This document shows, piece by piece, positions 21,411 to 34,300 of a stretch of DNA of 64,000 bases. The notes below the pieces were generated by a model. That model saw only the letters and a program-made list of their open reading frames with translations, made no database searches and was not told where the DNA came from. Origin of the DNA: Sphagnum compactum (taxonomy: Eukaryota; Bryophyta; Sphagnopsida; Sphagnales); assembly GCA_965153455.1 (NCBI GenBank), contig OZ234493.1:20326213-20390212 (forward strand). Direction: 5' to 3'. Both the position numbers and the translations under genes were made by a program. Position 1 is the stretch's first letter, and every line of letters begins with the position of its first letter.

Positions 21411-21677
21411 TGTTATGGACCGACTACAAACAAGTGGAGAATTACAAGACAAGACAAGCTTTATTGATCCATCAACTGGTGTTGATCTGCTAAAGGGTTG
21501 TTCCCCAGACTATCTCCTTTTATAACCCTGAGCCATACTAGTCCCAAAATATCCTAGGCCATGATATTGCCAAAAGTATCCCAAAATATCCTAGGCCATG
21601 ATATTGCCAAAAGTATCCCGAAATATCCTAGGACATGACATTGCCAAAAGTATCCCAAAATATCCTAGGCCATGACA
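21411..21677 (-). repeat. 5' LTR
   Basis: It is the second 267-bp LTR, identical to 15300-15566 except for one base (G at 21620 where the other has A). It begins TGTTATGG and ends CATGACA on the plus strand, and is followed directly by the CCTCC duplication at 21678-21682. It would act as the promoter for the minus-strand transcript. Confidence 0.95.
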
Positions 21678-22150
21678 CCTCCATCGACTCATACTTCTTT
21701 TGTTTTGCATATTGTGAAACAATAGTTGTTTGCCCTTCACTTTTTATTTCATTAAATCGAGTTATAAAAGCACGTTGAACCTCTGCCCATGTCATTGTTG
21801 GATGAGCAATCTCATATCTTCTGAACCAGTTAACAACTTTTCCCCTCAGGGAATTTGGAAAATATTGTAATTTGTGACAATTTGTATTTTCTCCATTAGT
21901 TACACATACCTCCGTCAATTGTCGAATGTGTAAAGTTGGATCTCCGTTATCATGATATTTAAGTAACTATATTGGTAACTCATTTACGAAGAGTACTGCC
22001 ATGATGGGTGGAACATTCATTATCAATGCAACAATAGTCAATGGTAACTTCAAAGAAATATTAGTCTTGATGCGTTCAGGGCTCTAGAAAAATAATTTGA
22101 ATAATTTTCTTCTAGAAACTTCGTTAGTAGTGTTGCTACTATTTGCTTCT
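21678..22150 (-). pseudogene. Older gypsy gag, proximal part
   Basis: The minus strand reads YHDNGDPTLHIRQL, then FPNSLRGKVVNWFRRYE and TMTWAEVQRAFITRFNE. This is a clear retrotransposon gag core (FP-SLRG-A-WF-RY followed by W-E---AF---F). It is cut at 21678 by insertion of the Ty3/gypsy element; the continuation is at 15180-15299. An in-frame stop near 21970 lies upstream. The open stretch at 22084-22329 may be the N-terminal end, but it shows no motif. Confidence 0.85.
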
Positions 22151-23536
22151 TCTATTGCATCCTCTTTTGACCATTTTCTTGGTATACGTGGCCATCCCTC
22201 TTCCATGACCCAATTGAACATTTCGAAAACATTAAATGTTTCATCCCAATTATGACATGTCATCCCCAATTTGAACATATTTGCTAAATGTGCCAAAATG
22301 GAGATCAAATTATAATTGGCCCGCCCCATTCATTCTCATATCAAGTATGATGGCCAAGGGTCTCTTCCTTTCAACTTGCTTTTTGTTTTCATGCCATGGA
22401 CTCTTCCTCCAACTCCTCTTATAGTTTGAATGTATCTTCAAGTAATGATGATGAGATGTTTGATAACATGGAGAAAGTTGTTATGATATGTTTCTAGTGT
22501 TCAATTGTTGGTGCCAACAATGTTGACATGTTCAATGTGAATGGTTCAACAAAACATTAAAAAATTACTTATGTTATGAAATAAATAAATATAATCAATC
22601 TATCAATTGATTGGAATGTTATGAATGGGAAGAGGGTAGAAGTCAATATATCAATCCAAATGAAGTGTTTATGGTCTGTTGGTTGTAATAGAGAATATTA
22701 TAAGATTATTCAAGACATTTGATGAATTTCACCTTAGACAAAATTGACAAGGTGGATTCATTAGTGGCAACCATGATTAGGGCTCGTACTAAATTAAAAG
22801 GTGAGCATCCCATTTTTTTTTTGGTAGACCATACAAGTTGACCTCTAAATATAAGCACTTGTGAATTTGATTATGTACATGAAGCATGACAATGTGACTG
22901 TGTGTAACATTTTCATGTGAGATTGGTCAAACTTAATTAACAATTTGTGATGCGGAATTTCCCACCTTTTTTATGTTTAAATATGTTGAAAAAAAAATTT
23001 AGTGCATCAAAAGATGCTTAATGTATCAACAAATTTGTCATGCATTAAAAACATGTTGCAAATAACAATAATTATAGTTGAAAAATGACAAGAAATGTAT
23101 ATTAAATATTCATTTATCATATGTAGCCTTTTTTTTTTTCAAATGTTAAATACTAATAATACACTTAATGTATTGCTCACACCATGTGTTAGTAACATGT
23201 TGTTGCTTTTGAATTTAACAACTAACAATTATTTTACCTTATTCATAAACTTGGTAATGTTGTCATCACAAACTTTCTAGGTCATAGTTTGGTAATAATA
23301 ATCATGCCAAATCTATTTTCTCATAGGTTTCTATTGTTTAAACACAAATGTTATGCACACAAGATCTATGTTGAGATAATATGAATAGACATACAACATC
23401 CATGTTTAGATAACATGCACGACATCCATATTTAACCAATTTGAACTTATGAAAAATAGATTTTACTGTACTATTATTGCCAAATCGTAGCCCAAAAATC
23501 TATGATATAATCTTTCATCTATGTTTGATACATTTA
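22151..23536. other. Intergenic, AT-rich, retroelement debris likely
   Basis: No gene is supported. The minus-strand open frame 22084-22329 may belong to the broken gag. From about 22400 to the Harbinger end at 23537 the sequence is AT-rich, with only short frames. Confidence 0.4.
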
Positions 23537-24060
23537 GGGCCACTTTAGACAAGGGTCTAGGGACCAAATTTGAAGTAAATTGAACCTTGAATTGGATCCT
23601 TTTTCACATTAAAAAAAACATTTTTCCTTAAGGTACAACAAGTGTATCTAAAGGTGTGGGGTCAAATTCGAAGGTCAAATATCAAAAATATGTGATTGAC
23701 ATGTGAGAAGATTAGGTTAACCTTTGAGGTTTTTTATCTCTTTTTCCTTTCTTTCATGGTTTTTTTTCTAATTTTTGTTTTTCTTTTCTTTTTAACTCTT
23801 ATTACACATAATGGATGAGCGTAGCACAAGATATTAAGGGCTCTTATTTTTACTATGGCCATGGATTGAGTGATTGCACGAGTGGTTGCATTGTCATGAG
23901 TAGCTATTGGACATCATTGGAATATGATGAATGCAATGTTACTTTTCATGGAGTTTGTTGTCATGACATCAAAAGTTCATAACATGTGGAGGTATGAAAG
24001 GGTGGTGGGATGCATGAAAAATTAACTTTCAGGGAGCTTTTTTAAAATGATGTTTTAGCA

Positions 24061-24952
24061 ATGAACAAATTAAGCTGTGACACATTTCGTTCATTGATTA
24101 GGGTTGTGGGTCCAAATCTTGAACAAAAAAATACACACATGAGAGAAAACATCCATTTTGAAACTAGAGTAACATGGCTTTTGCACAACTGGGTAGTGGA
24201 AATTCTTTACAAATGTGTGGAAAGGTCTATGGCATTGCAGAAAATACAACATCAATTATAATAAGAGAATTTTGTTCAACAATTAGAAAGCACTTGAAAC
24301 CATTGGTGATTGCTAAATTGACTAGAGACAAGATCAAAGAAATCATTGTTGGTTTCGAAAACTTACATGGAATTCCATACATTCTAGGTGCCATAGATGG
24401 TAATCACATTCGATAATTGTTACACCTAAGGTAAACCCAAAATCATATTGTTGAAATGTGTTTTACTCCACATTGATTTAAGGAATTATAGATGCAAAGT
24501 ATAATTTTTGGGATTATGATTATGGGTGGGCAAGAAGTATCCATGATTAAGCTACTTTCCAAGTAAAAAGCCATGTGATGAAGGACAAATTCTTACCTTA
24601 TAAGTTGATAGGAGATGTTACTTATCCAATACGGTTATGGTTTTATTATCCTTTCAAAGGTGAGAAAGATGGATTGTCAATATACAAATCACATTGGAAT
24701 TTTATGCAATCTAATACAAGGATGTCAATGAAAAGCACTTTTGGAATGTTGAAAGGTAGATTAAAAATTATATTAAAAAGAATAGACATTCCATTATGCC
24801 ACATGCCAGACTTGGTCATGGTTTGCATATGTTTACACAACATGTGCATTATTAATTCATATGGCTTTGACATGGATTGGGCTTTGGAGGTTCAAAGATA
24901 TGCACAAATTGAAATAAATACAACATTTGGGAATTTGAAAGGAGTTGGATGA
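24061..24952 (+). pseudogene. Harbinger DDE transposase, inactivated
   Basis: Pieces in different frames give the DDE_Tnp_4-type nuclease. These are an N-terminal helix region (MNKLSCDTFRSLI); a frame change near 24180; FENLHGIPYILGAIDGNHI with the first catalytic Asp; stops; GIIDAKYNFWDYDYGWA with SIHD (second Asp); then FLPYKLIGD and YPFKGEKDG; and finally STFGMLKGRLKIILKRID. In active proteins the last motif reads VERAFG; here the catalytic Glu position is Lys (MKSTFG). At least one frameshift, two or more stops and the lost Glu make it non-functional. The role in an intact element is cut-and-paste transposition at TWA sites. Confidence 0.88.
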
Positions 24953-26143
24953 AAGCACATTAAGGTGTAACACTTTTAAGCACATGTGGAATTAACAGTG
25001 CAAAGGTAATGTGAAGGCAGGATAGTTTGAATCACATAAGTCATTTTACAATTTATCATTAAAAATATATTATAAAAAAAATTTCAACCCTAATTTACCT
25101 TATGGGAAAACTTAAATTTGAAAGATGAGCTTCTAAACTATTACTTTCATTAAATAAAGGACTTAGTAAAAAAATCCATAATTCAAAGTACATAGAAAAT
25201 TTTGATCATCAAAATCCTTCCAAAAAAACCTCCTTAGTATCAATGTTATCACATCATATTACCATTGAATCTTTTATTCATTAAAAGAAAATATATGAAG
25301 GTGCATGGAGTCCATACTCATTGATTATGGACTATCACAAGTTTTTAAGTATTCTTTTGAAAGTCCATTATGTGATGGTTATTCCAAAACTATCTATGAA
25401 ATTCATATAATGTGATTATACTACATATAACATTATAATGTTAAATCATTTTTCATTTTAATTGATTGTATTTACTCACATGGCCAATTACAAATTCCAA
25501 AATCTTGTAAGAATTGCCTTGTGACAACATTTTATGAATAGTGTAATGTGCTTTCACCCAACTAATATGTTTAAGGTGGCTGAAAAATAATCAAACAAAT
25601 GAAAAGGTTACAAAATCCAAGGATGGTGGATGGAGATGATAGAAATGACATGGAGGACATGGAAGACATGGAACATTAAGGTGAAGATGAAAATCATGTG
25701 TGACAAACATGGAAAAAAATCCTAGCAAAAAAACAAGAGAAGAAAAATTCAAGAAGTCATTGATAAAAGCTATGGCAATTCATGAGGCTTTAGCAAAAGA
25801 CTTCTTTGAATCCAATTTGAAAAAAAAAACAACATTGCCTTCTTAAATACATATGATTTTGGGTAGAATGTGATGAATGTTTCATAGGTTCACATCTTAT
25901 GTAACTTAAAATTTATCTATGAGACGTTCAATTTGGGCATCCATGTTTATGAATAAAACATTGGTTGCAACAAATTATTATAGCACATGGTTGTATTATT
26001 TTTAGCCATGGTTGAAAAATGTTCATACATATTAAGTTTTTGTTTTTTGTTATTTTTTAGACCTCATCCAAGGTGAAAGGTTTCTCCATTGCTTCCTTAC
26101 TACTTTCATCTTTTGAAGCACTATCAAAATCTACTTGGAATTC

Positions 26144-26422
26144 TCAACTCCTTAGAATTTTTTTAGTTTTAGTTGTAGAAGCATTCACATGTTTCATCAC
26201 ATTTTCATTTCGATGCCACCAATTATCCAATGCATCATAGAAGGGACATTCATGACAATCATTATCTGAAATTTCATTTACAATCTTGTCATCCTTGTAT
26301 TGTTTGTAAATTGCATTAAACTTCCGCTTATAAGCAATTGGAGTCTTTGAAAATCCAGGGATGGGAGCCAACATTTGGGTGTGGAGTTTCAACCATGTAT
26401 CCACCCTTAAAAAACAAACCAA
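26144..26422 (-). pseudogene. Harbinger Myb/trihelix-like accessory protein (fragment)
   Basis: The 92-codon minus-strand frame contains GFSKTPIAYKRKFNAIYKQY, KDDKIVNEISDND and CPFYDALDNWWH, a SANT/trihelix-like pattern. It is typical of the second protein of PIF/Harbinger elements, which binds DNA and imports the transposase. The usual N-terminal Trp-containing helix is only partly visible (VDTWLKLHTQM), so the frame is probably truncated or split by an intron. Its position inside the same TIR-bounded element and opposite the transposase fits the superfamily layout. Confidence 0.65.
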
Positions 26423-27542
26423 TTGAGGTGAGAAGCCATGAAATACAAGCTGAAAACAATATTTGAAATTAAAAAATCAGATATGTAATACATGGATAAA
26501 GTAAATGGAAAGCATTTCAAAGTATTTGAAATAAAGATGGCTTGATGGTTAGCTCCTCTCCCTTCCCCCAAGGAGATGAAAGTTTAATCCCCGTAGTGGT
26601 TAAACTGAACAAGTGCAAATGAGGGGAAAGGGGGGCAAGGGCAAAAAGCAAAGGCCTTTAAAAGGCCTGATTTGAATATTATCTTTTGCAAAAATGTTTT
26701 TTTTACTTGCTACAAATTTTAGACCTCAAATCAAATTATGTTGACATGCACAACTAGGGTTTCAAAGTTGAAATTTTTTTTCAAGGACAAAGACAAAATT
26801 TACATTTTTTCTTACATTTTTGGCAAATTCAAGTTCCATTCTCCTTTTTAGAGCAATAAGGTGTAGTACTTCACCATCCACCCGATTTGTTTTTAGCTTT
26901 GTCACCTTTTTCATTTTCATCTTTCACCATAATTACTTTCATCCTTGGTGCTTTTTTTTTGGGAATGGAAACCGGTTTGAGGATCTCTTGCAAATCCAAA
27001 TCCCCTTCCACTTGTGAAAATTGGTGCTTCAACCTTCCATTTTCTACCACACCTTCCGATTCACCTCCATTTCATGCACTTGGAAAGGCGAAAAATGCAC
27101 TCCTTTTACAATCACCTTGTGAAAGTCCACAAAACCAGCCATGTCAACTTTAGAATTGGTTAAAAATGGGAAAGCTTGTGTGCTCTCAACAATGTCTTCA
27201 GTCCATAGCATTTTTTCCATTCTCACAAAATTTAAGCAACAAGGATAAAAGAAAATAATGAAAAAGAACAAAAAATGAAAAACGAGCAACCTTGGACCTT
27301 AGCTTACACTTTGGTTCTCCAAACCATGAGCTTTCCTTTACCCTTTTTTTTTTTTTTTTTTTGGTTTGGACCACTTGGTTTTCTATCCAAAATGATGCCA
27401 TGTAAGCTAAATCACAATTTGATTTGTCTTGGTCCGGGATCCTTGTCTAAAGGCCTTGGGACCAATTTAAAGCTCTTGACCAATAGGAATGTTCGATTTC
27501 ATTGAAGCCCACTCTTTGGACCCTTGTCTAAAGTGGCCTTTA

Positions 27543-28348
27543 GCCGCTATGGTACTATAACCATGGAATTGAAAACAACTAGAATTGGGTAGCCTCTTGT
27601 CCATACAAATTTGAAAATTTTCTCACCCTTGCCTACACAATACATATGTATCATACAATTTGTGATGATAACATAACATGATGCATGATGGCATAATGCA
27701 TCATGGATGATGTATTGACACAATGTACTTTGATACACAACAAAATAAAACAAAAATTATCACTACTACTACTATTCTCACTCATGTGCACATATTTTCG
27801 CACTGGGCAAGAAGACCTTTGACATAAAATAGGTACAAATATAAGCACTCGGTCAGCACCTGCCATCAAAACCTAAACAATCATTTTATGCTATACATGC
27901 CTCCAAATGCATTAAAATTTTATTTGCAATTGCTTTAGGATTCACATCACATCAGAGACTGTGAAGCGTTGGTTATGGAGAATGAAAGTCATCCGATGGA
28001 TGAAAGGCGTTCTCCTTCCCTGTTAGGTGCCAACTACTAAGCAAGACGCCTATGACCACTTACTCTGAAGTACGTTGGACGATGGATGAAGTGTGTTCTT
28101 CTTGTCAGGTAGGTAGGAACCAAAGAACCCTATCACCACTTTACCCTATCCACTTACTCTCTTTTGTTGCTACTTAAATGGAAGTAAAGTATGAACTTAA
28201 GGCTGGAATTCCTTCCCTGGAATGCGAAGAATTCTTCCACGGAAGAAGAGGAATAAGGGCTGCCACGATCAAGCAATCTCACGCTGTCTTGCTCCATTAG
28301 CTAAGCCGCCACAGGTAGCTAGCTGCACAGGGAGTGGGTATAGGCATT
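27543..28348. other. Upstream region of the RNase J gene
   Basis: No gene is seen between the Harbinger right end and the RNase J start. The sequence becomes less AT-rich after about 27950. Two related segments (near 27990-28050 and 28080-28130, both with cgatggatgaa) look like a diverged local duplication. Promoter elements of RNase J should lie here; no clear TATA box was identified. Confidence 0.35.
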
Positions 28349-31300
28349 ATGGATTCATTGCTGTGGGTCTGTCCACAGGAGTGTGTTGCTGGTAACATTA
28401 GCAACAAGGGTGAGAGGGTTTTGAGAAATGGCGATCATGCGGCCGCTAGGTTTAGGTTGGGGAGTCAGTTTCTGGTCGGGGGAAGAGTCGGGAGTCGGAG
28501 TTTGTTTTCTCGACACTGTGGTTGTTGGGGATCATCATCATCATCATCATCACCTGGAATTCAGATTTGGCGAACGCAGAATGGTTCACGGCAAGCGGTT
28601 TCCATACGCGCAGGTGAGTTCTTGTCTTTTTTCTTCTGGCAACTTTATGCAAATGAGACTTGAAAGCCTCTCGTTTTCGAACTTGGTGTTTGTTCCCGGT
28701 ACCGCTATGACTGTTCATTTAGCTAGAATACGGTAATCAAGCTGTGGAAAACCCTAGTCTAGGGTTTTTGCTGCCCAGGTCACACAAAAGCTAGGAGGTT
28801 TTTGCTGGGAATAATTCCTGCTGCAGCTGGGTGAGGGGACACACGATCTCCTTCTTCTTATTGCTTCTGAACACCAGGCTGGGAAGATTTGAGGTATCAC
28901 ACCTCGTCAATTTGATTGTGTATGCAAACCTAAGCTCACGAGATTTGGGGCACCAGAAACCCTAAACCCTAATCTCTGTTGCTCTATTAGAGGCCTGTTT
29001 AGCTTTGTGATGTAAGTCGATTCGTCAGAGACCATGAGTGTTAGTATAGTTCCTTCACACTCCCATGATGTAGTCATGGTTGGCACATTTTTTTTGTGCG
29101 TTGCAATCTTTCAAGCTTCTAGGTTATTCTGTGTCGATGCAGTTCCAGGTCTTATATTCCTTAAGCACATGCAAAGTGAACTTGAAGATACACAATTTTT
29201 TCTTTGACAGTAATGTGACCATAGGTTAGCAGCAGTTTGGAGTTTCTGCAGCAACTTTGTGCTTCATCCTCTCCATGTTTTGACCCCAGGTCCTCAAATG
29301 GCACACCGGTCAAAGCGGCATACACACCGCCATGAGGGTCCAGGACACAGCAAGGATGATGCAGTGCAACGGAAGATGAAGGTATTCCATGAAGGACGTG
29401 ATGGTCCTCCTTTGCGAATCCTCCCCATTGGAGGCCTAGGAGAAATAGGCATGAATTGCATGCTTGTTGGTAACTATGACCGCTATATTATGATCGATGC
29501 AGGTCTCATGTTCCCTGAGTAAGTCTTACAGTCTTAGCTCTCATGGCTCTCATGGTTTTTTCTTGCCTTTAGGACTGACTGCTTGTAAATACTGCACTTC
29601 TATTGACTATATGTCCCTATGGCATTCTTACAGTTTGGTTGTGCTTTACAGCTATGATGATCTTGGAATTCAGAAAGTTTTGCCAGATACTGGGTTTATT
29701 CGCCGATGGAGAGATAAGATTGAGGCTGTTATTATCACTCATGGCCATGAAGATCACATCGGTGCACTGCCTTGGGTAGTGCATTTCACTTTACTATGCA
29801 CTCACTGTTCTAGGGAAACCTATAGGTTTGTGGGTGCTTCCTTCCACTAAATAACCTTGAGTATTGTTTTTTTCAGCAGCTGTACGCGTGGATGTGGTTG
29901 AGTTTCTTTGACCTAACTTCTGCTTCATATAGGTCGTTCCAGCGCTTGACCCAAAGACTCCAATTTATGCCACAGGTTTCACCATGCAGGTATGGGGAAA
30001 CTAAGGTGTTTTGGTGTCTTTCTTGGTGATAGAGGATTGATCTTATTGTCAGCCTGCTTCTTTGTGGTAAATCAGCTACTATGGATTAATTTCTTGACCA
30101 TAAACCTCAGAGCTCAAATTCCTTGCTGTCAAATTTCTTGGGTATTGATGTACCTGGAGATTCTGATCTTCAACTTTCCAAAGGTGGTGGTTTCTGCCTT
30201 TTGTCAGGTTTGCTCATATGACTATTGCTGGATTGGCTTTGCAGCTTATAAAGAAACGACTGAAGGAGTTCAACATACCATCAGAGGGACGACTGCGTAC
30301 CTTCAGTATGCGTTCACGTTTTAATGCAGGCCCATTTGAGTTGGAGCCTATTCGGGTCACGCATTCCATACCTGACTGTTGTGGCCTTGTAATGAGATGT
30401 GCTGATGGGATCATCTTCCACACTGGTGACTGGAAGGTAGTGTCAGGGCAGCACCTTTATGTGTACTTTTTCTAATGTATCTTCCTTGGCAGGAATGCCT
30501 GGCTGTTGAATTTATAAAGTTCTAATGATGACTTAATATGTTTGCAAATAGCCCAAGTTGTTGATTGACAGACATAGATTCCTGCCACAAAGAAATTTGA
30601 GGATGTCAAACTTGAACACTCTGGAGCAGAGAGGGAAGTGTCTTATGCCTGCTTGAGCAGAGATATAATTATTCATGGTCTTCTTCACATGCCTTTGTGC
30701 AGATTGATGAGTCGCCTGTTGATGGAAATGTTTTTGACCGGATAGCACTGGAGCAGCTGCAAAAGGAGGGTGTCACACTGGTATTGCTTCCTCAATGATC
30801 CTGTGGTTCTTTAAGTTGTGGTCCCAAAAGGTGTACTTTGTGATTGATGTTCACACTTGCATGTAGTCCAGTGAACCTTGCTGACGGACTTAGGAAGCTG
30901 TGCTGTCATGAATTACTGACAGATTATTTGCTGTGCACATCTAAATGCTGCTTAACTCTCAACCCTTGAAGGTGTATGGCTATCTTGTGTCTGGCAGTGT
31001 CTCATGAGAGAATGCTGTTCACAGGCCAGAGATGGCAGCATTGAAGGGTTGAGATGTGTTCATGGATTTGGGAGGTTGGGTTGAACAGATGATGAGTGAT
31101 TCCACCAATGTATTATCACCAGGCAGGACAAAAAGTGAAGCTGATGTTGCAGAGGCTATGATGCGCAAAATCATGGCAGCAAAAGGTCGCCGTGTCATTA
31201 CAACCCAATTTGCATCTAATGTGCATCGCCTGGGATGCTTGAATGCAGCGGCTGAAGTTTCTGGCCGGAAATTGGTAACCTCCCCACAAGGATTTGTTCA

Positions 31301-34300
31301 GGTTGTCTGGTCTGTTCCTCGGATAGAAATCTCTGTGGAGCATTTACTGAACTGGTCATCTTTATTTGTTCTTGAAACAGGTTTTCATTGGATTATCATT
31401 GAGAACATACTTGGAGGCTGCTTGGAGAGATGGACAGGCGCCTTTTGATCCATCCATTCTGGTATGTAGTGCTCTCCTGATTCCAAGGATGACAGACATT
31501 AAGCATATGAAAATGTCATGCAGCCAGTACATGAGTTTTTGCAGTGTTGAAATTTGATGTCCAACTTCTGAGAAGTATAACTGTCTATTTTGAGAGGCAG
31601 GTAAAAGCAGAGGACATGGATGCTTATGCACCAAAAGACCTCTTGGTAGTGACCACTGGATCACAGGTATGCTATTGTGCAGTGGCAGATACATCTGCTG
31701 ATGGCAACGATACAATTCATTGAATCTCTTTGTGACATGTGCACACTGGCAGGACTCATGATAAACATAAATGTTGAACTTACTTTACCTGCATATATGG
31801 ATGCCACTTAGGTCTTTCTGTAATTTGTGAGTGCAAATAGCAACTAGCTAGCTCTTGATGTGCTTTGGCATGGCTTAGTTTAAGTAAAAGCCTGTAATAA
31901 AATAGATTTGGACAGGCAGAGCCACGGGCTGCACTTAATTTGGCATCATTGGGCACCAGTCGCTTGCTCAAGCTCCAGAAGGAGGATGTTGTTCTCTACT
32001 CTGCCAAGGTACAGCCATATTTCTCTCTGGTGTCTCTGGTCTCTTGTAATATCACTCTGGATGCCTTGGCACTGTGATTCTTTGCACTGTGATTTTGATT
32101 GATGAATGGCGGTCCAAGGTTTCTTTATGCTAGCATTATTATGGTCAGTTTGCTTTGGTCTCTGAGTCTTGAGGTATTTGCACAGATGATTCCTGGGAAT
32201 GAGACCCGGGTGGTGAAGATGATGAATCGCATAGCTGAGCTTGGGCCAACCATTACCATGGGCCGAGGGGACAACTTGCACACTTCTGGGCATGCATATC
32301 GGGGTGAGCTGGTAAGTTTAGCTATTCAAAGCATTTTGGGTCCCTCTGTCTCTGTGTGAAAGTGGCCTCTGGATCTTCCAAAAAAATTGCCCTTAGAACA
32401 AACAATGTTTTCACCACTTGGCTTGCATTGCTTTGTCTGCTCCAACATGCTACAAGTTAAACCAACCACTTGCAACACATTTCTTCTGTCAGAGAAGTGC
32501 ATACTGAGTCTGTTTGTCTGTGGTTCATCTGAAGGAGGAGGTTTTGAGACTGGTAAAACCACAGCATTTTCTTCCAGTGCACGGGGAGTTTGCTTTTCTC
32601 AAAGAACATGAGCTTCTTGGCAAAGCAAGTGGCATAAGACACACTGCAGTATGTTCTGGCATCTGTCAACCAATATTGTATATTTGTTGATAGCTTTTAG
32701 TGTCTATTGTAAGTAGCTTGAATGATTTTGCCCCTAGTTTTTTCCAATTTTAGAACTAGCAGATACATAACAGAGCTACTTGAAGCAGGTGATAAAAAAT
32801 GGGGAAATGTTGGGAGTGGCACCTTTGAGAAATGGACGGGTGCTTTCAAGTGGCTTCTCTCTCCTTGGACGCGAGAAAATGAAGGTTGTTATTGTTGACT
32901 CTCTGCAAGTTAAAACCAGGCACTTGGGTTTACAAGTTTGGTGTGAGAAAGAGGATGTAGCTTGCAGTAACCTACTGGGGAGAAACCTAAGCAAAATAAG
33001 ACATGTTATTTGGTTGCAACAGTATAATGCGTAACAACAGTCTTTTGGTCCACAGAATCTGAATTTGATGCAGGTACTGTTTAGTAGAAGCTGACAGCAT
33101 GTTTTGATAAGAAGGGACATGAGCTGTGTTAGGACTGTAGGAGAGAGGTGTAAACAGCTGGATGGCCATAAATCTTCACTAACCCAAAGTGTTGGGGATG
33201 GCACAGCTGATGTACAATGATGGGGACAGGGCATTTGGAACAGCAACAGACCTGTGCTTGCAAGAGCGTATGAAAATTGCTTTGGAAGGAATTGTTATTG
33301 CCAGGTATAGCTGACTAAAATTGATTGCATCATTTGGATACTGGAGTGTTGGGTACATCTGTCTTACTGTGAGAGTTGTCTGATCTTGTTGTCATCATAA
33401 TGCCCTTGTTCTACATAAAGAAAATGTGATATCTTTCCTTGTCCAGTGTGGAGGTAATGAGAGGTGATGAGTCACCTATGAGCAAAGATGAAGATGAGGA
33501 GGAGCTTCAGGAAGAACAAGATGAAGCTGATGAGTATGGCCTACAGGCACGGGTCCGAATCACAACCCGTTGTCTCTGGACAGATAATGGCAAACTTTTG
33601 GAAGCTTTACAGAAGGCAGCAGACTTGGCACTTGTGAGTTGCCCGAAAGGGGCCCGCCTTTCAACGGTGGAGCGTCATCTTGGTGCTGTCCTCCGCAAGG
33701 TGGTTCAAAAGTACAGTAACCGTCGGCCTGAAGTGATTGTGATTGCAACAGATTCTTCAGAGGCAGTTGGAGTCAACAAGCGCACTCCACAACGCCATCA
33801 AACTCCTCGTGATATATGGTCAGGGTTTTCAAATGACTCCAAAGTTGGTAGCATTGAAGGCCCTGCTCCTCGGGTTGAGGTAAGGCCTGCAGTGGAGACC
33901 ATTCCTTCAAGTGTAGAGTCTGCCTCACCTTCAGTTGTCAGGGAAATCCCTGCAGTGGATCCAATTGAGGATGGAGTACAGTTTGTCACAGCTCCAGCTG
34001 TTGAGGCGATATCTGCAGTGAAGAATGTGGCTGTCAAGGCAATATCTGCAGTGGAGAGTGTAGTCTCAAATGATGATGGTGTTGATGCAGCCTCACTTCA
34101 CCCTTCTCCCAAGTCTGTAGGTATACTTTCTTGCATATGGAGCTTCATGCCAAGTTGCAGAGCTGCTTGTTTTGCATTTTGGAACTGTGTGACTTTCCAC
34201 ACAAAGTTGAAAGATGTCTGTTCTGCTAACCAACTGTGACTGTGTGTGTCACCTTGCTACAAACTATTTTTTTAGTAGAACCCTTTCCAATACATCTGCC

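Larger units (their letters stand above)
15300..21677 (-). mobile_element. Complete Ty3/gypsy chromovirus LTR retrotransposon
   Basis: The 6378-bp element is bounded by 267-bp LTRs (15300-15566 and 21411-21677) that start TG and end CA and differ at one position. It is flanked by the 5-bp duplication CCTCC. Transcription is on the minus strand: leader with six 155-bp repeats, gag, then pol in the order protease, reverse transcriptase, RNase H, integrase, chromodomain. A purine tract (gaggagaggataa) abuts the 3' LTR. The base stretch next to the 5' LTR (gtttgatctgctcc) does not match the usual initiator-Met primer site. The pol style and chromodomain suggest a Tcn1-like chromovirus (inference). 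Coding is broken by a TAA at 19172-19174, a TGA at 16049-16051 and a frameshift near 15730, so this copy is probably non-autonomous despite its young LTRs. Confidence 0.95.
23537..27539. mobile_element. PIF/Harbinger DNA transposon, 4.0 kb, decayed
   Basis: The terminal inverted repeats are GGGCCACTTTAGACAAGGGT at the left and the complement of AGGCCACTTTAGACAAGGGT at the right. They are flanked by a perfect TTA target-site duplication (23534-23536 and 27540-27542). The element carries both genes expected of the superfamily in convergent orientation: a DDE transposase on the plus strand (24061-24952) and a Myb/trihelix-like protein on the minus strand (26144-26422). Both are damaged or incomplete. 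The right ~250 bp is closely related to the MITE at 9304-9636 and to the copy at 62642-63303, linking these as one family. Confidence 0.9.

Noticed and set aside
33056-33073. An 18-bp micro-exon (NLNLMQ) in RNase J between 33056 and 33073
   Set aside because: It has splice-like borders, but skipping it gives GREKMKLMYNDGD, which matches the family without gap; including it adds extra residues.
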